The notes under the pieces are model-generated. The model searched no databases and was not told the DNA's origin. It saw only the letters and a program-made list of their open reading frames with translations. A DNA stretch of 25,241 nucleotides. It comes from an uncultured bacterium. Lineage in GTDB: Bacteria; Bacillota; Clostridia; Oscillospirales; Oscillospiraceae. The position numbers and the translations under genes are program-made. Position 1 is the first letter of the stretch; each line of letters opens with the position of its first letter. The DNA lies in contig CASECK010000186.1 in the NCBI GenBank assembly GCA_949286295.1, forward strand, positions 1 to 25,241. The letters run 5' to 3'. Shown here piece after piece: positions 14,456 to 21,521 of this stretch.

Positions 14456-15725
14456 TCTGTTCAAATGGGTCTCCCGCAGCCTGGGGCTGCAATTTGTGGC
14501 GGTGGCGGTGGCGGCGCTGGCCTGCGCCTTTGTCAGCCACCACCTGGTGTCTGACGTGGCCGCCCGCTGGTTTTTCTTTGACCCGCGGTTTGACGCCTAC
14601 TGGGAGGAGCGGAGCATGACGGCCCTGGAGGAGTTTCAGGACTATGTGAGCCAGCAGGGGCTGTCCGTCCGGCAGGCCCTGACGGATACCTGGTGGAGCT
14701 TGACCCACCCGGAGATTACCCTGTTCACCGAGCCGTATATTCCCTATGACCAGGAGGAGGGCGGGCATTACCACGCCATCCGCTGCTCTGACGGGGACAT
14801 CTATGCCATCTCCTATTCCCCCGGGGGGCTCTATCTGGCCCAGTGGGACGCGGCCGGCCTGGCGGCCGGCTCTGCGTGCTTTCTGGCGGTGTTCCTCCCC
14901 TTTACAGTGCATATCATCCGGAGAATCAAGCGCTTGTACCAGCAGCTGCTGCTCTCCGTCCAGTCCGGCCATGACAAGCCCATCCAGGTGCGGGGGAGCG
15001 ACGAGATTGCCGAGCTGGGCCGGGAGATTGAGCTGATGCGCCAGTCCATGCTGGGCCTGCTGGAGAACGAGGCCCATCTGCGGCACAACGGTGAGCATCT
15101 GGTGGCCTCCCTCTCCCACGATATCCGTACCCCGCTGACCAAGCTGATGGGCTATCTGGATATTTTGCTTTATAAAAAGGCATCCCCCGCCCAGTGGGAG
15201 GGATGCCTGGAAAAGGCCTCGGAAAAGGCCAGACAGCTAAAGGGGCTGACCGACGAGCTCTTCTGCCGCTTCTCCGCCGGGGGAGAAGCGGCCGGGCAGG
15301 CGCGCAGCCTTGTGGACGGCCCCCAGCTGCTCAACCAGCTGCTCTACGAGGCCTGCTGTGAGCTGGAGGAGGATGGATTTCAGGTGGAGGGGCCGCCCAC
15401 CTTCTCCGGGGAATACTATTTCAACGTCCGGGTGGAGGAGCTGCGCCGGGCCTTTGACAATATCTTCTCCAACCTGCGGAAATATGCCGAGCCTGGGGCC
15501 CCCATCCAAATTCGGGCCCTGGAGGCCGCCGGACAGGTGAGCCTCACCATCGCCAACCGCAAGCGCCGCTCCCCCGAGGATGTCCCCAGCTATGGAATCG
15601 GCCTGCCCACCGTGAAAGAGCTGATGGAGCGAAATGGCGGCAGGGCAGAGGTGGAGGACGGCGCGGACGCCTTCTCCATCCGCCTGACCCTGCCGCCGGT
15701 GGCCAAGCCCCGCCGGACAAGCTGA
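14448..15725 (+). CDS. Sensor histidine kinase
   Basis: Membrane sensor kinase of 425 aa, partner of the response regulator. Membrane helices lie at about residues 12-33 and 136-157, enclosing an extracytoplasmic sensor region of about 100 residues. A HAMP-like linker follows, then the dimerisation and phospho-acceptor segment with His224 in S-L-S-H-D-I-R-T-P-L-T-K. The ATPase domain has the N box F-D-N-I-F-S-N-L and a G box S-Y-G-I-G-L-P-T-V. The usual D-x-G-x-G motif between them is not visible, so the ATP lid looks shortened. The start is TTG at 14448, which overlaps the regulator stop and is preceded at a good distance by GGGAAAGGGG; the nearest ATG (14465) is out of frame. The signal sensed is unknown. 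Confidence 0.9.
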   Translation: MSNLFKWVSRSLGLQFVAVAVAALACAFVSHHLVSDVAARWFFFDPRFDAYWEERSMTALEEFQDYVSQQGLSVRQALTDTWWSLTHPEITLFTEPYIPYDQEEGGHYHAIRCSDGDIYAISYSPGGLYLAQWDAAGLAAGSACFLAVFLPFTVHIIRRIKRLYQQLLLSVQSGHDKPIQVRGSDEIAELGREIELMRQSMLGLLENEAHLRHNGEHLVASLSHDIRTPLTKLMGYLDILLYKKASPAQWEGCLEKASEKARQLKGLTDELFCRFSAGGEAAGQARSLVDGPQLLNQLLYEACCELEEDGFQVEGPPTFSGEYYFNVRVEELRRAFDNIFSNLRKYAEPGAPIQIRALEAAGQVSLTIANRKRRSPEDVPSYGIGLPTVKELMERNGGRAEVEDGADAFSIRLTLPPVAKPRRTS

Positions 15726-15741
15726 GCGCCGTCCGGCGGGG
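15708..15741. terminator. Hairpin between convergent genes
   Basis: CCCCGCCGGAC (15708-15718) pairs perfectly with GTCCGGCGGGG (15731-15741), spanning the histidine kinase stop codon and the 31-bp gap to the surface-protein gene on the other strand. No T-run follows on either side. As a symmetrical stem it could help end transcripts from both directions. Confidence 0.5.
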
Positions 15742-15756
15742 AGGGGGACAAAGGTG

Positions 15757-18700
15757 TCAGGCGGTCAGCTTGGTCCAGCGCTCATAGACCCCGCCGTCCT
15801 TGCGCTGGAAGGTATGGCCGTTGGAGGCCTCCTGGACGGTCAGATAGTACCAGGCCGCGGTGTCGGCGTTGTCCGGCCATGTCTTCATGCCGTTCAGCAG
15901 GTCGCCGGTCCCCTCGGGTCGGCGGTTCAGCATCCGGTTGAGGATGCACATGGCCTCCGCCCGGGAGATGGGGGCGTCGGGGCGGAAGGTGCCGTCCTCA
16001 TAGCCGGAGACCCAGCCCAGCGCCGCCGCGCGCTGGATGAAGGCCTGGGCCCAGCAGCCGCCAATGTCGGAGAAGCGGGGCGTGCCGCCGTCCGGACTGG
16101 ATTTGTCAAAGTTGGCGCAGATGGTGGCAAACTCCGCCCTGGTGATGGGGGCGTCGGGATCAAAGCGGCCGTCCGGCCGCCCGGCAACCAGGCCCAGCTT
16201 GGCGATGGTAGAGACGGGCCGGTTGAACCACTGCCCCTCCGACACGTCGGAAAAGCTGTTGCGGCTGGTGCCGTTTTGCTCCACTGCGCTCTTTTGCAGC
16301 AGGCGGTAGAAAATGGTGGCAATCTCCCCCCGGGTGATGCTGGCCAGGGGACGGATGGTCCCGTCGGGATAGCCGGACACATAGGCGAAGTGGTCCTCGC
16401 CGTTGAGCAGGGCGGGGATGGTTCCGGCCTGTCCATTCTCTTGCCAGCCGGCGTATACCGTCCGGTCGGCGTTCATGGTCACCCGGGTGACCTTATCCGT
16501 CAGCTTCTTGTCCAGATACCAGCCGGTAAAGGTGTAACCGTCCCGGGTGGGCGTTTTGCTCAGGGAGACAGAGGTCCCGGCGCTGTAGGTCTCCTCCCGG
16601 TAGGTGGTGCCGCCGTTGGACTGATAGGACAGGGTATACCGCCTGCCAGAGCTGCTGGAGCCTCCGGAGCTGCCGGAACCTCCGGAGCCGCCGTCAGGCT
16701 GGAAGGTGTAGGTGTAGGTGAGGGACTTGGTCACCGCGTCCTTGCTGGTGTTGGGGGTCACGTCCCAGCTGCCGCCGCTGTAGCCGCTGTTGGGGCGCAT
16801 CCCGGTGGGAACCTGGGCACTGTCAAGGGTGCCCTTTCCGCTGGTCAGGGTGACGGAGACGGTCTTGTCGGCGGTGGAGCCGTCCGCCCAGACGCCGTTT
16901 ACCACCCGGAAGGTGATGGTAGCGGTCTCAGGGGTGGGGGTGGTTCCCGCATAACAGGCCTTCAGCCACCAGCTCTTCTCGGGCGTCGCCACAAGGGGCT
17001 TGGACACATCAACAAGCTGGGAGCCGTCGGAGGAACTGGGGTCGTAGGCAGGGTTATCGTTGTACCAGCCGTCGATCATCCGGTGCGCATCATCGCCCGT
17101 ATACTCTTCCTGAAAACTGGACGCCTGGGGCAGTGTGACCATGCTTTCCCTATGCAGCTGAGCGTTGGAGAACAGATACAGATCCGCTCCGTAATTGGTA
17201 ACGTGATTATTGCACAGAACGCCGCCCTGCATCTCCAGGCGGACCGCAGGACCGACGGCAATACCGCCTCCGCCGTCAGAGGAAGGGGAGTCATCCTCCT
17301 TCTCTGGTTGCAAGCTCTCCGATTCCGGGTCCGCGCTTCCTATTTCATATCCGACATAATTATCCTTGATAAGGCAATTGCGCAGAACACAATCAAATTG
17401 AAAATCAACCACATCGGCGCTGGACCCTTCAAAGATCCCGTCGCCGGTGAGCAAAATCCCGGCCCCACGGTTCATGGTAAGGTTCTTCGTGACGGACACA
17501 TCGGTCAAGCACAGATTCCGGCACTGCGCAGCGCCAATTCCCCCGCCGGCATCCACAGAAAGGTTGCCAGAAATGCTGGAGCTGGTAATGTCTACATCGC
17601 TGCATCCCATCAGGCCAAGCCCGGCGCCGCAGTCAAGGGGGATGTCATAGTTCATCTGGTTGTTAGAGCAGGTGAGGCCGCTTATTGCGATTGAATCGCA
17701 GTCCAAAAGGGACAGCCCGGCGCCGGAATAAAGCTGGGCAGTGTAGTAGCCGGACGAGTACCCCAAATAATTGTCGTGTACCGTCAGGCCCTCTAACTTC
17801 ATACCCTGGCAATCTCTCATGCACAATCCGGCCCCGGCGCTGATCCCCTCGTGAGATGGCACAGACGAGAAGATCAAACTATTGTAGATATGGTTTCCGG
17901 TGAACTCGGTATTACGGATATCCAGCGAATTATGACTGTTCAGAGAGCGGCCGCTGTCTTCGTCTATATTCCTAAGTTCTCCTGTAATTCCCACATCATC
18001 TCCGATTCCGCCGCCGGGATTTCCGCTGTCATCGCATCCGACTTTGTGCAGCCAGATGCCGCCGCCCTGGAAACCGGCGCTGTTGCCTTCTATGCTCATA
18101 TTGCTGATTTGACCGTCAACGATGCATCCATCGGCTGCGATTCCGCCGCCGTACTCAGCGGTGTTGCCGGAAATAACGCCGCCCAGAAGCTGAAGCGTTG
18201 AGCCGTCAGGTGCATAGACGCCGCCGCCCACGAAAGTGGCAGTATTATGACGAATAGTGCCGGCCCGCATGATAAAGGTTGCGCCGGAATCCTGAAGTCC
18301 CACGCCGCCGCCATTGTACAGATGATCGCTTTCACCTTTATCACCTTTCTCACACTTCTCAATGAGACCTCCGTACATGGTAAACCTGCCGTTCTGTTTG
18401 ACCGCTACACCGCCGCCAGGTTCCTCTGAGGCGCTTATGACATCTTGAATAGCGGTAGCAGGGTACATATTCAGTTCCCCGTCGCACACCACCAGAGAAT
18501 TGTATAAAAGGCGGCCGTCCGCAGTGATGCATAGAGAATTGCCGGGGAAATCTGGAGAGCCCAGATTGAGAACGCCGCCGCGTTTGACCGTAAAAACGGG
18601 CTGGTACCGGCTGAAACAGCTGTAGATGATGCTATGGCCGTTTCCCAGCAAAGTGGCGTGCCCGGATACCTCCAACCTGTACGCGTCTTCTATGGGACTG

Positions 18701-19011
18701 TTATTCTCCTCTGGGGGCATTCCATCCGGCATACTCTCCGGCATACCTATATTCTCTATCTGAATGTCATCTTCCAGGGAGAGGATAAAGTGGCGGTCCG
18801 GGTTGTCATTGGCGCGGCGAATCGCCTTGATTAACTCATACTGGTCATGGATTTTGATGGTCTCGCTTGGGTCCGGCTGATTCAGGACGGTCTCCGTTGC
18901 GGGGGCCGCCGGAGCGCCGGCAGAATCCTGGGCAGCCAGGGCCGCCGGCCCCTGGAGCATAGCGGCCGCCATGGCCAGCGCCAGGAAGCGGTGCAAAATA
19001 CGTAGTTTCAT
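15757..19011 (-). CDS. Secreted cysteine-rich beta-helix protein with SLH domains
   Basis: A 1084-aa surface protein. Residues 1-27 are a signal peptide (M-K-L-R, hydrophobic core, A-L-A-A). Residues of about 110-640 form a right-handed parallel beta-helix built from G-[GA]-G-[LIV] coils. A Gly/Ser linker (near 775) separates this from an InlB B-repeat (about 790-855; G-Y-T-F-T-G-W-Y). Three SLH domains follow (about 866-1030; V-S-G-Y-x-D-G-T-x-R-P, I-T-R-A-E-F), which would bind the protein to cell-wall polymer. It has 21 cysteines, 17 of them in the helix, very unusual for an exported Gram-positive protein. AAGGAG precedes the ATG. It starts 18 bp after the polyferredoxin gene and is probably cotranscribed with the redox genes upstream. 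Function is unknown; beta-helix proteins include polysaccharide-active enzymes and adhesins. The helix-coding part is visibly less GC-rich than the 3' part. Confidence 0.9.
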   Translation of the reverse strand: MKLRILHRFLALAMAAAMLQGPAALAAQDSAGAPAAPATETVLNQPDPSETIKIHDQYELIKAIRRANDNPDRHFILSLEDDIQIENIGMPESMPDGMPPEENNSPIEDAYRLEVSGHATLLGNGHSIIYSCFSRYQPVFTVKRGGVLNLGSPDFPGNSLCITADGRLLYNSLVVCDGELNMYPATAIQDVISASEEPGGGVAVKQNGRFTMYGGLIEKCEKGDKGESDHLYNGGGVGLQDSGATFIMRAGTIRHNTATFVGGGVYAPDGSTLQLLGGVISGNTAEYGGGIAADGCIVDGQISNMSIEGNSAGFQGGGIWLHKVGCDDSGNPGGGIGDDVGITGELRNIDEDSGRSLNSHNSLDIRNTEFTGNHIYNSLIFSSVPSHEGISAGAGLCMRDCQGMKLEGLTVHDNYLGYSSGYYTAQLYSGAGLSLLDCDSIAISGLTCSNNQMNYDIPLDCGAGLGLMGCSDVDITSSSISGNLSVDAGGGIGAAQCRNLCLTDVSVTKNLTMNRGAGILLTGDGIFEGSSADVVDFQFDCVLRNCLIKDNYVGYEIGSADPESESLQPEKEDDSPSSDGGGGIAVGPAVRLEMQGGVLCNNHVTNYGADLYLFSNAQLHRESMVTLPQASSFQEEYTGDDAHRMIDGWYNDNPAYDPSSSDGSQLVDVSKPLVATPEKSWWLKACYAGTTPTPETATITFRVVNGVWADGSTADKTVSVTLTSGKGTLDSAQVPTGMRPNSGYSGGSWDVTPNTSKDAVTKSLTYTYTFQPDGGSGGSGSSGGSSSSGRRYTLSYQSNGGTTYREETYSAGTSVSLSKTPTRDGYTFTGWYLDKKLTDKVTRVTMNADRTVYAGWQENGQAGTIPALLNGEDHFAYVSGYPDGTIRPLASITRGEIATIFYRLLQKSAVEQNGTSRNSFSDVSEGQWFNRPVSTIAKLGLVAGRPDGRFDPDAPITRAEFATICANFDKSSPDGGTPRFSDIGGCWAQAFIQRAAALGWVSGYEDGTFRPDAPISRAEAMCILNRMLNRRPEGTGDLLNGMKTWPDNADTAAWYYLTVQEASNGHTFQRKDGGVYERWTKLTA
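17225..18325 (-). repeat. Degenerate beta-helix coil repeats with aligned cysteines
   Basis: Ten degenerate copies of a G-[GA]-G-[LIV] core occur in the encoded protein. In reading order they continue as GGGVGLQDSG, GGGVYAPDG, GGGIAADGC, GGGIWLHKVGC, GAGLCMRDC, GAGLSLLDC, GAGLGLMGC, GGGIGAAQC, GAGILLTGDG and GGGGIAVG. In six in a row (copies 3-8) a Cys follows the core after 4-6 residues, then comes a strand of alternating hydrophobic residues. The copies are spaced irregularly, roughly 20 to 65 residues apart. The repeat is at protein level; the DNA copies have diverged. Confidence 0.75.
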
Positions 19012-19029
19012 GATGCGTTCTTCTCCTTT

Positions 19030-19944
19030 TCAGACTTGTGTACAACTATCAGGGTGTGATTCATGACGCCCTCTGGTCCCGCGCGGCCGGGACAGGGAGG
19101 AGGTGATGGCGTGGCGCGGGCAGACGGACTGGCACCGTCCGCAGCGGATACACTCCCGGGAGTTGATGTGCTCCAGCAGGGGCACGCCCATGGGGCAGCT
19201 GCGCTGGCACTGCCCGCAGCCCACGCACTTCCCCCTGTCTAAGTGTAGCCGGTAGAGGCTCAGGGGGTTGAACAGCCCGTAGAAAGCGCCCAGGGGGCAC
19301 AGGTACTTGCAAAACGGCCGGCTGATGGCCGCCGCCGCTGCCAGCACGGCCAGCAGGACCCCCAGCTTCCACCGGAACAGCAGTCCCAGACAGGCGCGCA
19401 GGCTCCGGTTTTTCAGCAGCAGCGGAAGCGCGCCGCCCAAGGTGCCCGCCGGGCACACCCATTTGCAGAAGTAGGGGGGAGCCACCCCGAACCGGTTGGG
19501 GAGCAGCGCGGGCAAAAGGGCCACCAGAAGCAGCAGCGCCGCGTATTTCCCCCACCGCAGGACCCGGTCCGCCCCGGCAGGGACGCGGAGCTTGGGGACG
19601 GGGAGGCGGTGGAGCAGCTCCTGCACCAGCCCGAAGGGGCACAGAAAGCCGCAGAACAGCCGCCCGAACGCCAGCGCGAAGAGCATCAGCAGCCCCAGGA
19701 CATAGAAGGAAACGCTGTGCCGGTTGCTGCCGGCGACCGCCTGGAACGAGCCGATGGGACAGGCCCCCAGCGCCCCGGGGCAGGAGTAGCAGTTCAGCAC
19801 CGGCACACAGACAATCTTACTTTTTCCCGTAAAGATAGTTCCCTTTAGAAAGCCTGCGGCATAGCCGTTTGTCAGGGCGGCGGACAGCCCCTGGACAAAC
19901 AGGCGCAGCCGCTCGTGGCGTGTTTGCCTCTCCTGTCCTGTCAT
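19030..19944 (-). CDS. NapH-like membrane 4Fe-4S polyferredoxin
   Basis: A 304-aa membrane electron-transfer protein. It has four to five hydrophobic segments with C-x-x-x-C-P motifs at their edges (Cys98/102, Cys160/164, Cys212/216), an extra Cys group at 46, 52, 55 and 62, and two classical 4Fe-4S sites near the C-terminus (Cys240, 243, 246, 250 and Cys265, 268, 271, 275). This is the plan of NapH, CcoG and YccM-type proteins, which pass electrons across or along the membrane. Its ATG directly follows the stop of the small CXXC gene (TAGATG), so the two are coupled. With the TlpA-like lipoprotein encoded upstream it could carry electrons from the cytoplasm to extracytoplasmic thiols. The electron donor is not visible here. 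Confidence 0.88.
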   Translation of the reverse strand: MTGQERQTRHERLRLFVQGLSAALTNGYAAGFLKGTIFTGKSKIVCVPVLNCYSCPGALGACPIGSFQAVAGSNRHSVSFYVLGLLMLFALAFGRLFCGFLCPFGLVQELLHRLPVPKLRVPAGADRVLRWGKYAALLLLVALLPALLPNRFGVAPPYFCKWVCPAGTLGGALPLLLKNRSLRACLGLLFRWKLGVLLAVLAAAAAISRPFCKYLCPLGAFYGLFNPLSLYRLHLDRGKCVGCGQCQRSCPMGVPLLEHINSRECIRCGRCQSVCPRHAITSSLSRPRGTRGRHESHPDSCTQV

Positions 19945-20103
19945 CTATCCCACCCCGATGCACTCCAGACAGACGTTGGTGGCCTTGCGCAGCACAATCT
20001 GCGGCTCCCCGGACAGGATTCCGTAAATCAGGAAGCCGAGAGCGGCGGCGAATCCCGCCGCCCTCAGCAGCGCCAGCCGGGGAAACTGTAGTCCCGCTCT
20101 CAT
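19945..20103 (-). CDS. CD1871A-type small CXXC membrane protein, 52 aa
   Basis: A tiny protein with one hydrophobic helix (about residues 10-32) followed by a short tail, G-E-P-Q-I-V-L-R-K-A-T-N-V-C-L-E-C-I-G-V-G. The C-L-E-C-I-G end and the size match what databases call the CD1871A family of CXXC-motif proteins. Homologues are, from my knowledge, typically found beside a 4Fe-4S membrane protein and a thioredoxin-like protein, exactly as here. The two cysteines near the membrane could relay electrons or thiol exchange between the polyferredoxin and the TlpA-like protein. The start is the ATG at 20101-20103, preceded by GAGGGAG; a longer frame exists but would overlap the TlpA gene deeply. 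Confidence 0.8.
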   Translation of the reverse strand: MRAGLQFPRLALLRAAGFAAALGFLIYGILSGEPQIVLRKATNVCLECIGVG

Positions 20104-20116
20104 CCCACGCGCTCCC

Positions 20117-21214
20117 TCAGGCCAGAGCCAGCCGCGCGTCGATGGCGTCCAGACAGGCGGCCACCGTGTCGTCCTGGGGCAGGGCGCCGATGAGAATGTC
20201 ACCCACCACGCGGCCGTCCCGGTCCACAAACAGGGTGGTGGGATAGCCCACTACCTCGTCCAGGCACTGGCTGCGCAGGCTCTCGTTGGCCACCAGGGTC
20301 TGGAAGGTGGCGCCACTCTCCTCCAGAATTTTCCCGGCCAGCTCCATCTCCTCCCCGGCGTCGCCGCAGATGGTAATCAGGTTGACGTTGTCGGGCAGCT
20401 GCTGGTATACCTCCTCCAGCACGGGCAGCTCCTCCACACAGACGCCGCACCAGGTGGTCCAGATGTTGACCATGGTCAGCTCATAGCCGGAGAAGATGCT
20501 CTGGTCCACATCCTTGCCGGTCATGTCCTGGGCCTGGAACTGGGTCAGGTTTCCCTGGAACTGGCTCTGCTCATCCAAGGGAGGAAAGACAATCAGCTGC
20601 TGCTTCAGCTCCTCCAGGCCGCCGGCCAGCTGCTGGAAGACGGCCTGGTCGTCCTGGGTAAACTCGCCGTCGGGCAGGGCGGTGTTGTAGGCCAGATAGT
20701 AGGACAGCCCGTTGGCCTGGGCCAGCAGGTCGGTTTTCTCATACCCCTCCGGGGCGGACTGGGTATCGTTGGCGGCGTACAGGCAGGCGAAGGGGAGGCT
20801 CTGCTCCATCAGCTGCTGATACCGCGCGGCCAGGTCCTCCTCGTCCAGCTTGGCCGAATTGGGGTCGGCGGTAAGCTCCGCCATCTCCTGGCGCACCTGC
20901 TCGGGGTAGAGGGCAATCAGGCACCGGCTGTCCGCCTGGAGTACGTTCAGGCACTCGTCGGGCAGGTCCTTCCAGCTGTCTGGCAGCAGGGCGGCATAGC
21001 CGAACTGCCTGGAGCAGGTCAGGACATTTTCCGCCTCCTGAGTCAAAGAGACCTGCCGCCCGGCGACGGTGGCCATGCTCTCCATGCTGAATTCCTGGTT
21101 GAGGGTAGGCTCGCCGCCGCTCTGGGCCTCCTGCTGCCCCGCTTTGGGGGTGCAGCTGGCCAGCAGGGCCCCGGCCAGGGCCAGGGCGGCGAGCATTGAG
21201 ATATGCTTCTTCAT
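20117..21214 (-). CDS. TlpA-like thioredoxin-fold lipoprotein
   Basis: A 365-aa exported thiol-disulfide protein. Residues 1-20 are a lipoprotein signal (L-L-A-S before Cys21), so it is probably tethered outside the membrane. Residues of about 30-220 form a region I do not recognise, with several extra cysteines (67, 88, 98, 144). Residues 225-365 form a redoxin/TlpA domain with active site W-C-G-V-C (Cys256, Cys259), then a V-G-Y-P-T-T-L-F-V-D segment carrying the cis-proline. It would reduce or reshuffle disulfides outside the membrane. It is the first gene of the minus-strand unit, followed after 13 bp by the CXXC gene. Start ATG 21214 follows AAAGGA; the upstream in-frame extension is not signal-like. 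No clear promoter was found upstream. Confidence 0.88.
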   Translation of the reverse strand: MKKHISMLAALALAGALLASCTPKAGQQEAQSGGEPTLNQEFSMESMATVAGRQVSLTQEAENVLTCSRQFGYAALLPDSWKDLPDECLNVLQADSRCLIALYPEQVRQEMAELTADPNSAKLDEEDLAARYQQLMEQSLPFACLYAANDTQSAPEGYEKTDLLAQANGLSYYLAYNTALPDGEFTQDDQAVFQQLAGGLEELKQQLIVFPPLDEQSQFQGNLTQFQAQDMTGKDVDQSIFSGYELTMVNIWTTWCGVCVEELPVLEEVYQQLPDNVNLITICGDAGEEMELAGKILEESGATFQTLVANESLRSQCLDEVVGYPTTLFVDRDGRVVGDILIGALPQDDTVAACLDAIDARLALA

Positions 21215-21333
21215 GGTGCTCAAGTCCTTTCTGTGATGGAAATGATTCCTGGGGCGCCACTCCCGGTATTTCCGGCGGCTGCGCGTCTTGCCGGCCTGTC
21301 TCACCTCCCCGGCCCCCGCCGGAGCGCGTTTGC

Positions 21334-21357
21334 GCAGGTTTGGATACTTAAACCTGC
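21334..21357. promoter_or_regulatory. Inverted repeat upstream of the redox operon
   Basis: GCAGGTTT (21334-21341) and AAACCTGC (21350-21357) form a perfect 8-bp inverted repeat with an 8-bp centre, in the gap between divergent tlpA-like and dapL genes. It could be an operator for either gene, or a leader hairpin on the minus strand. On the plus strand a T-rich tail follows, but no plus-strand gene lies upstream to terminate. Confidence 0.4.
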
Positions 21358-21459
21358 TCTTTTCTCTTTACTATGGAAATCTGAATTTTTACCGCATGAT
21401 TTCCTGAACAATTCTTATTTTTCGACCTGGAAAGTGGAGGGGAAGGCCCCCTCCGCCCC

Positions 21460-21488
21460 TTGACAAGGGCGCTGCCGTCATGGATAAT
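21460..21488 (+). promoter_or_regulatory. SigA-type promoter for dapL
   Basis: TTGACA (21460-21465) and GATAAT (21483-21488) are 17 bp apart. The -10 box overlaps an in-frame ATG at 21480, ruling that codon out as the translation start. The expected transcript starts near 21495, giving a leader of under 30 nt. Confidence 0.8.
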
Positions 21489-21521
21489 AGAAACCAGCTG
21501 AGAAAAAGGAGCGATGCGCCC

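Noticed and set aside
15754..17694. A 646-codon plus-strand open frame
   Set aside because: It runs opposite the SLH protein gene, whose domains are unmistakable. The frame shows only a low-complexity Gly/Val/Ala sequence.
21334..21372. Plus-strand terminator at the 21334 inverted repeat
   Set aside because: It has a T-rich tail but there is no plus-strand gene upstream to terminate; kept only as an inverted repeat.
21480..21521. Upstream in-frame ATG as dapL start
   Set aside because: It overlaps the promoter -10 box, lies before the expected transcript start, and has no ribosome binding site.
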